Shown: positions 1-6,637 of the stretch, piece by piece
Numbering within the stretch: the first letter of the stretch is position 1
Layout of the letters: every line of letters starts with the position of its first letter
Virus record (IMG/VR): IMGVR_UViG_3300023174_000552
Coordinates: 1-27,291 of that record
Direction: 5' to 3' (one strand)
Length of the DNA stretch: 27,291 nucleotides
Source: a virus
Notes under the pieces: generated by a model
Database searches by the model: none
What the model was told of the DNA's origin: nothing
Seen by the model: only the letters and a program-made list of their open reading frames with translations
Program-made: the position numbers and the translations under genes

Positions 1-19
1 AGCCAGTTGGGAAAATATA

Positions 20-313
20 ATGTCAGAAGTAAAGAAGTTTGGTCCTTATAAGGGCTCTGAACAAAACGGCGGTCGTCCTATTTATGTTTACAAGAAAAAA
101 GTAAATGGAAAGTGGGAAACTACCTCTAAAAACAAGGCTCGTGCTGATTATGAGTCTAAGACAGGAAAGAAACTGTCTAAAAACACGGATGTTGACCATA
201 AAGATAACAACCATAATAACGATTCTAAGGGTAATCTTCGCCCGTTAGCGCATGGTAAGAATACCGCAAAAGAAAACAAACGCCGCGCAGGCAAAAAAGA
301 AAACGAAAAGTAG
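20..313 (+). CDS. Small HNH-type endonuclease-like protein
   Basis: This 97-residue basic protein carries a compact HNH-like signature. It has Asp59-His60, then an Asn/His-rich loop (residues 63-67) with Asp68, then Asn72-Leu73-Arg74, His78 and Asn81, and it ends in a Lys/Arg-rich tail. In HNH nucleases the first His is the general base and the following Asn/His residues hold the beta-beta-alpha metal fold that nicks or cuts DNA. The N-terminal half (residues 8-45) is Lys/Arg/Tyr rich and may bind DNA. Free-standing small HNH proteins are common in phages, either as packaging accessories next to the terminase or as selfish homing enzymes. Here the terminase lies more than 7 kb away, so a packaging role is not shown. 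The ATG at 20 has only a weak purine stretch (GGGAAAA) upstream. The stop codon overlaps the ribosome binding site of the next gene. The motif is clear; the activity is inferred. Confidence 0.7.
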   Translation: MSEVKKFGPYKGSEQNGGRPIYVYKKKVNGKWETTSKNKARADYESKTGKKLSKNTDVDHKDNNHNNDSKGNLRPLAHGKNTAKENKRRAGKKENEK

Positions 314-321
314 GAGTAGTT

Positions 322-1341
322 ATGTCTATGATGTTTGGTGGAATCACTGGTATGACAAATACCAATCAACAACAAGGCCAAAACTGGAATGTTGCTATGC
401 AGGCTGCTCGTTATTTACGCCGTGGTGGCCGTAGAGGGTCTGGTGTAAATAGTCTTAGTGCTCAACAGCAAGCGGATTTAATGACGCACGGCTCTCAGCT
501 CCGTATGGATGAAGCAACACATGAGGGCAATGTTCGTATGACTGAGGTAGGTAATCGTGCTCACGTTGCTGACCAAGAATATATTCGTGCTCACGGGGTG
601 GCTCCAGATGATGCTACTGGTCTTGTTCCTGGTGGCCATATTGGCGCTGCTCGTACTGCAAATGCTACGTTTGATAAAAATGGACGGCATAATGGTAATA
701 CCTCATGGTCTATGAAACCTACGGCTGGTGGAGGGCTAGCAGGTGGTGCTTCTAATGCAGGCACCATGAATCCGCCTAACCCAACTACTACAGGTGGACA
801 GTTAGTTGTTGGCGGCCAGCCATGGCCTCAAGGCGGTCAGCCAGGGCCTCAAGGCGGTCAGCCAGGGCCTCAAGGCGGTCAGCCAGGGCCTCAAGGCGGT
901 CAGCCAGGGCCTCAAGGCGGTCAGCCAGGGCCTCAAGGCGGTCAGCCAGGGCCTCAAGGCGGTCAGCCAGGCGGTGGCACTCGTTACTGGGTAGACCCAG
1001 GTCAAGCCCCAGCAAAGAGCAATGTTGTTAACTTAGACCAAGCAAAAAAAGCAGGTTTGGCTAATATGTGGATGCGAAATGCTGAAATTATTGAACCCAA
1101 AGAAATTGAAGGTCGTCGTCAACTTCCTACAGGACAGCGTAAAGAAGTTCAGGCTGGGCCACAGTTTGATGGTAAGCGCGAACCTTTAGCTTTAGGAAGT
1201 ACCCGTAGCCCGTTAGAACTTGAGGCTGGGCCTTCACGTACTATTAACCCTAAAAAGTCTGGTAAAAGCCGAAAAGTAATTGGTTCAGTTCTTAAGTCTG
1301 TTATTCCTGTAGCGGAAGAGGCTGGGGAAGCTGCTCTGTAA
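322..1341 (+). CDS. Unknown protein with GGQPGPQ heptapeptide repeats
   Basis: I do not recognise this 339-residue protein as a family. The first 130 residues are mixed Gln/Gly/Arg/His rich. Residues about 164-217 are a tandem Gly-Gly-Gln-Pro-Gly-Pro-Gln heptapeptide repeat. The last 120 residues are basic and end in a predicted amphipathic helix. The repeat resembles interrupted collagen (two Gly-X-Y triplets plus one Gly) or an elastomeric linker, so it could be an extended spacer in a virion protein. The start ATG at 322 is preceded by AGGAG at 312-316, which overlaps the stop of the HNH gene. The stop overlaps the start of the next gene (TAATG). Its position next to structural genes suggests a virion or virion-assembly role, but nothing in the sequence shows a catalytic activity. 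Confidence 0.8.
   Translation: MSMMFGGITGMTNTNQQQGQNWNVAMQAARYLRRGGRRGSGVNSLSAQQQADLMTHGSQLRMDEATHEGNVRMTEVGNRAHVADQEYIRAHGVAPDDATGLVPGGHIGAARTANATFDKNGRHNGNTSWSMKPTAGGGLAGGASNAGTMNPPNPTTTGGQLVVGGQPWPQGGQPGPQGGQPGPQGGQPGPQGGQPGPQGGQPGPQGGQPGPQGGQPGGGTRYWVDPGQAPAKSNVVNLDQAKKAGLANMWMRNAEIIEPKEIEGRRQLPTGQRKEVQAGPQFDGKREPLALGSTRSPLELEAGPSRTINPKKSGKSRKVIGSVLKSVIPVAEEAGEAAL
811..972 (+). repeat. 21-bp tandem repeat, seven full units plus a partial one
   Basis: Units start at 811, 832, 853, 874, 895, 916 and 937, with a truncated unit from 958 to 972. Units 2-7 are identical at nucleotide level, and unit 1 differs at a few positions (Trp for Gly at one residue). Each unit encodes Gly-Gly-Gln-Pro-Gly-Pro-Gln. 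Perfect conservation including third codon positions indicates recent expansion by slippage or recombination, so copy number probably varies between relatives. No stop appears in the repeat in several frames, which creates long spurious open frames on both strands. Confidence 0.95.
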
Positions 1342-1532
1342 TGGCACAGCAAAAGCAAAATCCACTTGTTCCAAAGACTGATGTGCAAGCGTCAGCTATG
1401 GAACAGATGAATGCTGTCCGAGCTAAAGCTAACCCCAGAGATTTTGAGGATGCTTTACGAAAGACAGGCAGTGGCCTGCTTGTTCGCGGCATCCCTACTA
1501 ACGCTATTCAACAGAATAGATGGAATAAGTAA
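1341..1532 (+). CDS. Small unknown protein, translationally coupled
   Basis: This is a 63-residue, mostly polar and basic protein of no recognised family. It has a helical, Met/Ala/Lys-rich middle (residues 18-45) and a C-terminus rich in Asn and Gln. Its ATG shares bases with the stop of the preceding gene (TAATG at 1339-1343), so translation is probably coupled to that gene and there may be no separate ribosome binding site. Neighbouring genes of unknown function on both sides give no firm clue. It is a real gene by overlap geometry and uninterrupted frame; function unknown. Confidence 0.6.
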   Translation: MAQQKQNPLVPKTDVQASAMEQMNAVRAKANPRDFEDALRKTGSGLLVRGIPTNAIQQNRWNK

Positions 1533-1535
1533 AAA

Positions 1536-1694
1536 ATGAACCGCAACCAAAATTTTCAAGAGGCAGTAGCCCCAATCATGATAATTAACGATTCTCGTTT
1601 TGGGTTGAGGCAGTTGCCTAAAAATAATGAGATGCCTTCAATTTTTTCGTACAGTAGCCCAGGTCGTGGAGCTAGTGGGGAACACCAAAACTAA
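1536..1694 (+). CDS. Very small unknown protein (52 residues)
   Basis: An ATG three bases after the previous stop opens a 52-codon frame ending TAA at 1692-1694. The product begins Met-Asn-Arg-Asn-Gln-Asn and has a hydrophobic Ala-Pro-Ile-Met-Ile-Ile stretch at residues 12-17 and a Gly/Ser-rich tail. No family is recognised. A purine run (GGAATAAG, 1522-1529) could act as ribosome binding site. Immediate spacing to the upstream gene supports it as the last member of that cluster. One copy of a 12-bp palindrome (1608-1619) lies inside the frame, so the region may have a regulatory role instead of, or as well as, coding. Confidence 0.45.
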   Translation: MNRNQNFQEAVAPIMIINDSRFGLRQLPKNNEMPSIFSYSSPGRGASGEHQN

Positions 1695-1813
1695 TTAGTT
1701 TAGGCAGTTGCCTAGATTAATTTTAGATACACTGATTTAAGCCAGAAGACATGAGAGGCATCTCCTTCTGCAAATAACTAGTTATTCAACGCCTAAGGAA
1801 GGATTAAACTCTT
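1695..1813. promoter_or_regulatory. Palindrome-rich intergenic region before the 925-residue gene
   Basis: This gap carries AGGCAGTTGCCT at 1702-1713 (extended to 14 bp at 1701-1714), the same 12-mer found at 1608-1619 inside the preceding small frame. It also carries a perfect 14-bp palindrome AATAACTAGTTATT at 1773-1786. Two different dyads in about 120 bases upstream of a highly expressed-looking structural gene suggest operator or processing sites. A GGAAGG ribosome binding site (1797-1802) precedes the ATG at 1814. I see no convincing -35/-10 pair. Binding by any regulator is inference. Confidence 0.4.
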
Positions 1814-4591
1814 ATGGCACAAGACTCAGGTAACTGGACCCCCAGTACCCTTCCAACTATCTATCAAGACCCTGCGCTGTCTATGACGGCAACTGCGTCT
1901 AATTCTAGCTCTGGAACAGTAATCACCTACACGACCGCGTCTGCGCACAACCTTGTTGTCGGTCAGTCAGTAGTTGCGTATGGTTTCGGAAGCCCATGGC
2001 TAAACTATGCTCCAAATACCACTATTAATGGTGTTGCTACCAACCTCGGTGCAGGTAAGCCTGCCGTTGTTGCTTCTGTAACCTCTTCAACAGTATTCAC
2101 TGTTAACACAGGTACACTTTCTACGGCAGCATCTTCAGTAGCTGGCTACATCCAGCAGGACGCATTGGTTACAAATCAGCCTTGGAATAATACTTACTTG
2201 TCTCCAACGATAACTAAGAATCAAGCCGTTGGCCTTGAATGGGGCGATTCATTTCCAATCCAGCCTAACGATGACCGCGCTACCCCTGCGGGTGCTAGCA
2301 ATAAGTATTCTGCATCTATTGCATCTACTGCTACTTCTGTAGTTGCTGACGGTATCAAAATTACTTATAAAACAAATGCTGCTCATGGTCTAGTTGCTGG
2401 TTCATGGGTTGCCATTGATGGTATCGTTCCTACTCAGTTTAACTTCAATTCAGTTCAGGTAGCCTCAGCCGCTGATACCACTACCTTCACTGTCCTAAGC
2501 CCAGCTACTGGAACTTATGACAAGGATAACTCTTTTGGCGTAGTTGCTCCTATCTCACTTAATGGTGGTTCTGTAGAAGCTGTTGTTACTTCTGCTGTTG
2601 GTCCAATCGCTGTGTCTAACGTATCTGGTGCATCAAGCTCAAGTGTACTAACCTTCACATCAGTAGCTAGCCACGGTTTGATTACAGGTCAGACTGTAAC
2701 AATTGCTGGTATGGTTCCGACTGCATACAACGTAACAGGTGTTATCACAACAACTGCTGCTACTACATTCACGATTGCAAGCACTGCAAATCCTGCTAGC
2801 TCTACTAAGAGTGGTTGGGCTTCTGTAACGAGCAACTCCTACACTACTAACGTAGCGCATGGAAATATTGCTGGTCAGACTGCAGTTATCACTGGTGCTT
2901 CACTAGCTGAATACAACGTATCTGGTACTATCAACGGTACTACGGCAACTATCCTGAATCTTCCTGCTAATACCCTGAACACGGCAGTAACTTCAACTCA
3001 GCCAATCACCGTATCTGGTACAGCAGTAACTTATGTTCTGTCTTCACCTCATAGCCTAACTACAAGCGATTCAGTAAGCGTTTACGGTTTTGTTGGTGGT
3101 GCTAATCTTAATACTCGTGGTGACGTAGCAATCTCTGCTGTTACTTCTAATAGCGTTACTGTTAACACTGCAGCAGACGTAACAAGCCTTGCTACTTCTG
3201 CCTTCGCTGTTTCTGGAACCCCAGGTGTTGTAACTTACACCTCTGCTGCACACGGCTTCAAGGCTGGTCAAATCGTAACTGTAAGCGGTTACGGTGGTGC
3301 AGACGCAGGTATCTACAATGTATCTTCTGTAATTATTTCAGCTACAGCTAATGCATTCGTAGTTTCTGCTGGTGCAGCTACTGCTAAAGGTACGGTTACT
3401 GGTACAGGTACACTATCTGTTGCGGCTACAACTGCTGCAAAGGCTATTGCTGGCGTTACAGCCGTTGCTGCTTACGACCTAAGCTCAATCACCCTGACCG
3501 TTCCTAACAACTTTGTTGTTGGTCAGTCAGTAGCGGTTGCTGGTCTAACAGGCGGTACTGCTTACAACACTACTGGTACGGTTATCTCTGCTGACCCTTC
3601 ACAGGTCAAGATTGGTTACGCACCTTCAGTAGCACTAAGCGGAACTCCTGCAGTTACATCAGCAGCTAACGCTGTAACAGTATCTACAAATGCTTTGCCA
3701 ATCGCTACCACTACTACTGCTAGCGACCCAAGCAAGTTCGGCTTCCTTGTTAAGAAGGGTGGAACGTTTGTTTCTCCTGCTTACGTTGGTAGTGCAGACA
3801 ACGCATGGGGCCCAGCGTACCTAGTACCTAGCATCGGTTTGAACCCGAACTTGGATAACCACGAAATTGTGGCTAACAGTTCAGGTACTGCTCGTCTTGG
3901 ATACCCAGACTTCTACCCAACGTACTCAGTACCTAACGTAGTTGGCAAGACCTACACCAATGCTATTCAGGCCCTAAAGGCTGCTGGTTTGGAAGGTGCT
4001 GTAGCTAATCAGACTACCCCGACTGGTATCACAGGAACGACTGTAGCGGCTACTACAGCGGTTACCGTTAGTGCTACTACTAACGTAAAGATTGGTATGC
4101 CTGTATCTGGTCTAGGTATCGCGGCTAATACAACTGTTGCAGCAATTCCTGATTCAACACATATCACATTGTCTACGCCAGCTACTTCAGCTAATACCTC
4201 TGCTGCGCTATCATTCGGAGTTGCTCCAAACACGCTTGCAATTAGTGCGTTTGCAACTACTTCAAGCACCGTTACTTACACAGTACCGTCGGTAGCAAGC
4301 CTATCTGTAGGTGACTACGTAAACATCGTGTATGTAAAAGATGATACAAACACTACGTTCCTCCCTAATACCCAATACAACCGTAACCAGGTTGCTGTTG
4401 CCTCTATTGATACCGCGAACAACAAGTTCACAATCAATCAGGCTGGCGTAAATGGCGCTAACCCTACTGGTGGTGTTGTAATTCCATTGAACACTGTAGT
4501 CACGGCACAGAGCCCATCTGCTGGTCTCAACTCACTAACTGAGGGCACTAACTCTAAGTTAGTATCGCTAACTCGTAACACTGGTCTCTAA
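1814..4591 (+). CDS. Large beta-rich structural protein with split PASTA domain
   Basis: This 925-residue Thr/Ser/Val/Ala-rich protein is built from repeated beta modules of the pattern His-Gly-Leu-x-x-Gly-x-x-Val ... Tyr-Asn ... Thr-Phe-Thr-Val. Copies are near residues 45-97, 190-228, 287-322, 348-385, 413-450, 480-518 and, without the His, 564-602. The pattern resembles the FCCH-like repeat seen in many phage surface proteins. Residues 706-732 match the first half of a PASTA domain (Val-Pro-Asn-Val-Val-Gly ... Ala ... Leu-Lys-Ala-Ala-Gly-Leu). Residues 894-920 match the second half (Gln-Ser-Pro-Ser-Ala-Gly ... Gly-Thr ... Val). About 160 residues of further beta modules separate the halves. 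PASTA domains bind peptidoglycan or act as spacers. The likely role is a capsid decoration or other virion surface protein. It ends just before a strong terminator and has its own GGAAGG ribosome binding site. Confidence 0.75.
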   Translation: MAQDSGNWTPSTLPTIYQDPALSMTATASNSSSGTVITYTTASAHNLVVGQSVVAYGFGSPWLNYAPNTTINGVATNLGAGKPAVVASVTSSTVFTVNTGTLSTAASSVAGYIQQDALVTNQPWNNTYLSPTITKNQAVGLEWGDSFPIQPNDDRATPAGASNKYSASIASTATSVVADGIKITYKTNAAHGLVAGSWVAIDGIVPTQFNFNSVQVASAADTTTFTVLSPATGTYDKDNSFGVVAPISLNGGSVEAVVTSAVGPIAVSNVSGASSSSVLTFTSVASHGLITGQTVTIAGMVPTAYNVTGVITTTAATTFTIASTANPASSTKSGWASVTSNSYTTNVAHGNIAGQTAVITGASLAEYNVSGTINGTTATILNLPANTLNTAVTSTQPITVSGTAVTYVLSSPHSLTTSDSVSVYGFVGGANLNTRGDVAISAVTSNSVTVNTAADVTSLATSAFAVSGTPGVVTYTSAAHGFKAGQIVTVSGYGGADAGIYNVSSVIISATANAFVVSAGAATAKGTVTGTGTLSVAATTAAKAIAGVTAVAAYDLSSITLTVPNNFVVGQSVAVAGLTGGTAYNTTGTVISADPSQVKIGYAPSVALSGTPAVTSAANAVTVSTNALPIATTTTASDPSKFGFLVKKGGTFVSPAYVGSADNAWGPAYLVPSIGLNPNLDNHEIVANSSGTARLGYPDFYPTYSVPNVVGKTYTNAIQALKAAGLEGAVANQTTPTGITGTTVAATTAVTVSATTNVKIGMPVSGLGIAANTTVAAIPDSTHITLSTPATSANTSAALSFGVAPNTLAISAFATTSSTVTYTVPSVASLSVGDYVNIVYVKDDTNTTFLPNTQYNRNQVAVASIDTANNKFTINQAGVNGANPTGGVVIPLNTVVTAQSPSAGLNSLTEGTNSKLVSLTRNTGL

Positions 4592-4604
4592 AGACTAAAC
4601 GCAG

Positions 4605-4628
4605 AAAGGCACCCTACGGGGTGCCTTT
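4605..4628. terminator. Bidirectional terminator with UACG tetraloop
   Basis: AAAGGCACCC (4605-4614) pairs perfectly with GGGTGCCTTT (4619-4628) around a TACG loop, with T-tracts on the right and A's on the left. The structure can therefore stop transcription from both sides. It sits between the 925-residue gene and the convergent WhiB-like gene, and the WhiB stop codon (complement of 4614-4616) lies in the hairpin. Confidence 0.9.
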
Positions 4629-4928
4629 TTGTTTGTCACGATACTTTTGCTTTTTAATCCGCCTACGTTCTTGTTCACTTGTTCCTCCCCAAATACCTAA
4701 AGTATTAGGAGTTTTTAACGCATACGCTAAACATGGAATTATAAATGGACAAGGTTCGCATACTGTTTTTGCTACTTCTACTTTTTGAAGATATTCTGCT
4801 TCTGCTTCTTTAGTAGCTCTAATTGGTTTGTCGTCTTCGGTGTATTCAACATGTAGTTCTGGAAAAAATATTTCTGGGTCAACTGTTTTACATGGTTGAG
4901 TCCCATCAAATGCTGGGGCAGTAGTCAT
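4614..4928 (-). CDS. WhiB-like Fe-S cluster regulator
   Basis: The 104-residue product has the WhiB signature. Four cysteines (Cys13, Cys57, Cys60, Cys66) end in Cys-x2-Cys-x5-Cys and would bind a 4Fe-4S cluster. These are followed by Gly-Ile-Trp-Gly-Gly at 78-82 and a basic tail (residues 86-100) that contacts DNA in this family. Asp-Pro-Glu-Ile-Phe-Phe-Pro follows Cys13 as usual. WhiB proteins bind the primary sigma factor and redirect transcription; mycobacteriophage TM4 encodes one that affects host septation and superinfection. The first spacer (43 residues between Cys13 and Cys57) is longer than I expect for the family. I chose the ATG at 4928 because AGGAGA lies just upstream; an earlier in-frame Met exists but lacks a binding site. 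It is the only minus-strand gene here and diverges from the 5057 operon. It probably acts as a regulator of host or phage promoters. Confidence 0.92.
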   Translation of the reverse strand: MTTAPAFDGTQPCKTVDPEIFFPELHVEYTEDDKPIRATKEAEAEYLQKVEVAKTVCEPCPFIIPCLAYALKTPNTLGIWGGTSEQERRRIKKQKYRDKQKGTP

Positions 4929-5056
4929 GGTTTCTCCTAACGCGGTTATAGCAAATCCTACTCTATATATAGGACAAAACACAAATTGACTATGACAAAA
5001 CAGTAGCCTTAGTGTTTAATTGTATTAACACTGTTTTCACCATAAAGGCTCAGAGT
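4929..5056. promoter_or_regulatory. Divergent promoter region between WhiB-like gene and membrane-protein operon
   Basis: On the minus strand TGCTATAAC (4953 down to 4945) is an extended -10-like element; transcription six or seven bases on would begin at or just before AGGAGA of the WhiB-like gene. On the plus strand TTGACT (4986-4991) and TAGTGT (5010-5015), 18 bases apart, form a plausible sigma-70-type promoter. A dyad AGTGTT ... AACACT (5011-5016 and 5027-5032) overlaps the plus -10 position and could be an operator. The layout would let one factor act on both units, but the regulator is not known. Confidence 0.45.
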
Positions 5057-5329
5057 ATGTCATTAAACATCGCCAGTTCTTGGTCCCAGCTAGTTTTATC
5101 CTCCGCAGAGATTCTTCTCCTTGTTTGGGCGGGTCTTAGGTATATAAATAAGCTAGCCGCTAAGTTGGAGAAGCTTGATGATATCAATAAGCGTTTAGAT
5201 ACAATAGAAAGCCAATACCGACCAAATGGTGGCTCTAGTATGAAAGACGCTGTAAATAGAATTGAAAAGCAATTAGACAAAATGCAAGACCGTCTAGATA
5301 GCCACATTGACCACAACCGCAAGGAGTAG
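5057..5329 (+). CDS. Single-pass membrane protein with coiled coil, possible lysis accessory
   Basis: The 90-residue product has one hydrophobic segment (about residues 9-29) followed by a charged heptad-like region (31-52), a Pro-Asn-Gly-Gly-Ser turn at 56-60, and a second predicted coiled coil (62-82). This N-terminal anchor with a cytoplasmic or periplasm-facing coiled coil is common beside holin and lysin genes in actinophages, but it is not diagnostic. I chose the ATG at 5057, with AAGG at 5044-5047, over an upstream in-frame ATG near 5012, which falls in the promoter region and lacks a binding site. The next gene starts three bases after the stop, so the two small membrane proteins are probably co-expressed. 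Holin, antiholin or spanin-like roles are all possible; none is proven. Confidence 0.65.
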   Translation: MSLNIASSWSQLVLSSAEILLLVWAGLRYINKLAAKLEKLDDINKRLDTIESQYRPNGGSSMKDAVNRIEKQLDKMQDRLDSHIDHNRKE

Positions 5330-5331
5330 AA

Positions 5332-5541
5332 ATGACTAAAGTACAAAAGGACAAGACAGTAGCCATTGTTAGGCAGTACCTGTACGCCGCTCTAACGGCA
5401 GTAGCCACCGCTTTTGCTGCTGGGTACACCACACCTAAAGAATTGGCCTCAGCGGCCCTTGTAGCCGTTCTAGGGCCTGTTCTAGCGGCGCTTGACCCAA
5501 AGCATACCGAATACGGTGTAGGTTCCCCTAAGGGCAAATAA
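5332..5541 (+). CDS. Small hydrophobic membrane protein, candidate holin
   Basis: The 69-residue product has a short basic N-terminus, two Ala/Val-rich hydrophobic stretches (about 14-31 and 38-54) and a polar C-terminal tail with Leu-Asp-Pro-Lys then Gly-Val-Gly. Two membrane spans, small size and a charged tail fit a class II-like holin, and the tail resembles small holins of actinophages. A good AAGGAG site (5321-5326) precedes the ATG at 5332. No endolysin gene is visible in the window, so the lysis assignment rests on size, hydrophobicity and pairing with the gene at 5057. Confidence 0.55.
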   Translation: MTKVQKDKTVAIVRQYLYAALTAVATAFAAGYTTPKELASAALVAVLGPVLAALDPKHTEYGVGSPKGK

Positions 5542-5544
5542 CTT

Positions 5545-5559
5545 TGGTATGCTGTAAGC
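5545..5559 (+). promoter_or_regulatory. Extended -10 promoter placing the start site on the ATG at 5560
   Basis: TGG-TATGCT (5545-5553) matches the TGn-TAnnnT extended -10 consensus and is followed by exactly six bases before the ATG at 5560. There is no Shine-Dalgarno sequence there. The geometry predicts a leaderless mRNA, a common mode in Actinobacteria. Confidence 0.5.
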
Positions 5560-5910
5560 ATGCATGTAATTAAAAGCGTCCAAACGTATCAAGGTCATCC
5601 AGTGCCTTCTAGAGCGTATATGCCGCATAGAGTACCTTCTAATGGGCCTGATGCAAGCTTAAACGCTGCAAGTTTATCTATGGGTGGGTTGCCTTATTCA
5701 CCTCACTCTAGAATCCCATTAAATGCGGACGTCTATGAAGAGCCCGAAGTTATTTATGATTACAATGAAGCGTTTCCTGAAGATGGTTCTGATTTCCCTA
5801 ACGGGGCAACCGCACAAAATAACTTTGAGCCTTTATTGTGGCTAAGATGCTATGATTGTCATGCTCGTGTGCGCGAAGATGAAACGGAGGAACATGAATG
5901 CCTGGAGTAG
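5560..5910 (+). CDS. Unknown protein with C-terminal zinc-finger-like motif
   Basis: A 116-residue protein of unrecognised family. The first 50 residues are Pro/Ser rich, residues 58-80 are acidic, and the C-terminus has Cys97-x2-Cys100 ... His112-x-Cys114, a layout fitting a small zinc-binding finger. Such fingers in phage proteins often mediate protein or nucleic acid contacts. The start appears leaderless (see the promoter at 5545-5559); the ATG has no purine-rich site. The last codons overlap the next gene (start at 5898) in another frame, so both are probably expressed together. The metal-binding role is inferred from the motif only. Confidence 0.6.
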   Translation: MHVIKSVQTYQGHPVPSRAYMPHRVPSNGPDASLNAASLSMGGLPYSPHSRIPLNADVYEEPEVIYDYNEAFPEDGSDFPNGATAQNNFEPLLWLRCYDCHARVREDETEEHECLE

Positions 5911-6374
5911 ACGACCTTCCTGACCCAAATGATTTATATGGATTGATGAGCAATAACTCTGATATGTCTTTTGCTGAAGAGGAGTTTGATAGCTCTCAAG
6001 CAGTAACTCCCAATGAGTATAGAAACGGCTCTAAATCTGCCAAACTTACGTTAGCACCCACGCCTACTGAGAACATAAAAAGCCCTAGGACTATTGCGGC
6101 TGGATATGATAAAGAAAACTTTATCCTCACTATTCAATTTAGAGACCACACTTTATATAATTATTATGATGTTCCTCCACGTATTTGGGGAGATTTAGTT
6201 TCTCAAGATTCCATTGGTAAGTATATGCAACAAGAGCTAGACTCTTGGCCACTAAAAAGTCGTGGAAAAGCGGCAGCTAGCGGTTCTGCATACTATGAAA
6301 GAAAAGCTAAAAGAGCTCGTAAAGAACAAACGAAACAAGGTGGGATTAACAACCCAGCAAATTGGTGGTTATAA
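5898..6374 (+). CDS. KTSC-domain protein
   Basis: The 158-residue product has an acidic, disordered N-terminus (1-60) and a KTSC-like domain at about 66-118: a start Ile-Ala-Ala-Gly-Tyr, beta strands ending in Leu-Tyr-Asn-Tyr-Tyr, then Asp-Val-Pro-Pro ... Trp and Asp-Ser-Ile-Gly-Lys-Tyr. The C-terminal 40 residues are Lys/Arg rich. KTSC domains (named after the lysyl-tRNA synthetase C-terminal region) occur in many small phage proteins and may bind nucleic acid, but their function is not established. GGAGG at 5886-5890 sits seven bases before the ATG, inside the end of the preceding gene. A different-frame ATG at 5894 is not used. The stop overlaps the next start (TAATG at 6372). Confidence 0.7.
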   Translation: MPGVDDLPDPNDLYGLMSNNSDMSFAEEEFDSSQAVTPNEYRNGSKSAKLTLAPTPTENIKSPRTIAAGYDKENFILTIQFRDHTLYNYYDVPPRIWGDLVSQDSIGKYMQQELDSWPLKSRGKAAASGSAYYERKAKRARKEQTKQGGINNPANWWL

Positions 6375-6637
6375 TGTTAAACGTTGGTACACTATATGGA
6401 GAACTTATTAAGTATCCTCATCGCAAGTTTTTTCCTATTGTAGAAAAAGGATGGACACACGAAATTGAAGAACCTTTCCGTAAAGGAAGTTGTATTGTTT
6501 TTAGATTTCCTTTCACTAAGCCTGGTTTGGTGTTTGGCTTATGGGGAAACGCTCAAGATGAGACAGAGGCGCTTACAGCGGCTATCTGGGGAAGACACCT
6601 AGACGTACCTGTGGATGAACTTTTGGAGTGGGATTAA
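6374..6637 (+). CDS. Conserved-looking small unknown protein
   Basis: The 87-residue product begins at ATG 6374, which shares bases with the previous stop (TAATG). It is aromatic-rich, with Phe-Phe-Pro near residue 19, an Arg-Phe-Pro-Phe segment near residue 44, and an acidic C-terminal helix that includes Gln-Asp-Glu-Thr-Glu-Ala. No catalytic motif is seen. A TTG codon further upstream could extend the frame but would lie inside the preceding gene, so the coupled ATG is preferred. Being in a row of overlapping small genes suggests shared expression; no function can be assigned. Confidence 0.6.
   Translation: MLNVGTLYGELIKYPHRKFFPIVEKGWTHEIEEPFRKGSCIVFRFPFTKPGLVFGLWGNAQDETEALTAAIWGRHLDVPVDELLEWD

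Noticed and set aside
811-972. Direct repeats that could suggest a CRISPR array
   Set aside because: The 21-bp units are contiguous with no spacers and keep the reading frame of a coding gene.
788-1031. Several long open frames on both strands across the 21-bp repeat
   Set aside because: They exist only because the repeat length is a multiple of three and lacks stops in other frames; none has a ribosome binding site.
1629-1762. GAGATGCC (1629-1636) and GGCATCTC (1755-1762) as a long-range stem
   Set aside because: Only eight bases pair over more than 100 bases of spacing, which is likely to occur by chance.
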